Below, piece by piece: positions 58,906-59,195 of a DNA stretch of 59,195 nucleotides. Below the pieces are notes generated by a model that was not told where the DNA came from, did not search any database, and saw nothing but the letters and a program-made list of their open reading frames with translations. A program made the position numbers and the translations under genes. Source of the stretch: Spirochaetota bacterium (GTDB lineage: Bacteria; Spirochaetota; UBA4802; UBA5550); contig JAFGBT010000051.1 of assembly GCA_016933025.1 (NCBI GenBank), forward strand, positions 1-59,195, given 5' to 3'. Every line of letters starts with the position of its first letter. The stretch's first letter is position 1.

Positions 58906-59195
58906 ATGAAACGCCGGACTATACTCTCGCTGTCAGTCTCATTATTGCTTGTGTCATTACCGATATTCTCCTGCTCGGACACCGAATCCCGCGTGCCCTC
59001 GTATTTGAAAACCGCGAAGGTAATAATAAACCTAGGGCTGCCGGAAGCACACGCAACAGCCAGCCAGTCGATCATCGACCGGGTTCTCAGATTTTTCACG
59101 AGCGACGCCGTGGCGCAGGAGGCGCCCGCGACCTTCAGCTCCATATTCGTGCGGGTGACCGGCCCGGACATGGGCCCGATCGAGAAGACCTTTTC
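58906..59195 (+). CDS. Lipoprotein, tandem copy 2 (cut by window end)
   Basis: The start of a second paralogue: ATG at 58906 with AAGGAG 7 nt upstream. The signal MKRRTILSLSVSLLLVSLPIFSC (lipid Cys23) is unlike copy 1, but the mature domain is nearly identical: SCSDTESRVPSYLKTAKVIINLGLPEAH and the VRVTGPDMGP segment. A 44-nt stretch (59041-59084) is identical to copy 1 at 57530-57573. The C-terminal domain lies beyond the window. Both copies may be a family of surface lipoproteins made by duplication. Confidence 0.82.
   Translation, partial: MKRRTILSLSVSLLLVSLPIFSCSDTESRVPSYLKTAKVIINLGLPEAHATASQSIIDRVLRFFTSDAVAQEAPATFSSIFVRVTGPDMGPIEKTF

Noticed and set aside
1..59195. CRISPR array, insertion sequence, prophage or conjugative element.
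   Set aside because: No regularly spaced repeats, transposase, integrase, phage structural or mobilisation gene was seen.

Overview
The window is 59 kb of compact, protein-dense, moderately GC-rich chromosome from a diderm bacterium. Signs of an outer membrane are several lipobox lipoproteins, a beta-barrel ending in Phe, and exported FecR, phospholipase-D and transglutaminase-like proteins. The gene mix best fits a member of the Spirochaetota: a Maf/DUF115 motility accessory protein, PilZ proteins, a CHASE2 adenylate cyclase with a PPP-x-x-WDG tail, and orphan HATPase/STAS-like regulators. This placement is an inference from gene content; no rRNA marker is present.

Layout. 1-600: the end of tRNA-Ser(GCU), a small membrane protein and tRNA-Arg(ACG). 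0.6-9.1 kb: a B12/radical-SAM protein, a TRAM-less uracil-C5 RNA methyltransferase, an M28 peptidase, a CesT/YbjN-like protein, a HATPase-like protein, a SPOR protein and a Maf-type protein. 9.2-15.7 kb: a complete trpEGDCFBA operon preceded by a promoter, palindromic operator-like half-sites, a leader peptide with three consecutive Trp codons and an intrinsic terminator, i.e. a textbook attenuator. 15.8-25.2 kb: a 35-residue Lys-rich protein gene, a GlcD-type oxidase, mtnP, an amidohydrolase, a zinc-ribbon membrane protein, a small lipoprotein and pyrB-pyrC. 25.5-29.3 kb: signalling genes (RsbW-like HATPase, STAS-like partner, HAMP-only membrane protein, PilZ) with a TauE/SafE transporter and a phosphoesterase. 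29.4-34.1 kb: tatD-nadB-GNAT-aminotransferase-NYN nuclease, all on the plus strand. 35.3-40.5 kb: a methionine pair, a homocysteine methyltransferase/MTHFR fusion followed by full-length metH. 40.5-50.3 kb: radC, a 1.2-kDa-residue TPR/DUF3857/transglutaminase protein, an exported phospholipase D, two unrecognised genes, tsaD and ctpA.

50.4-56.1 kb (minus strand) is a probable envelope-signalling locus in the order FecR protein, small exported protein, outer-membrane barrel, CHASE2 adenylate cyclase. 56.3-57.0 kb is a HEPN-MNT toxin-antitoxin type pair whose HEPN gene is interrupted by an in-frame TAA directly after its R-x4-H motif, preceded by three copies of a short repeat. The window ends in two tandem lipoprotein paralogues that share a 44-nt identical stretch; the second is cut by the window edge.

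I found no CRISPR array, insertion sequence, prophage or rRNA. The observations I consider most worth checking are the doubly regulated trp leader, the FecR-barrel-CHASE2 locus, the broken HEPN gene, the tandem lipoproteins and the unannotated small gene at 15.8 kb.
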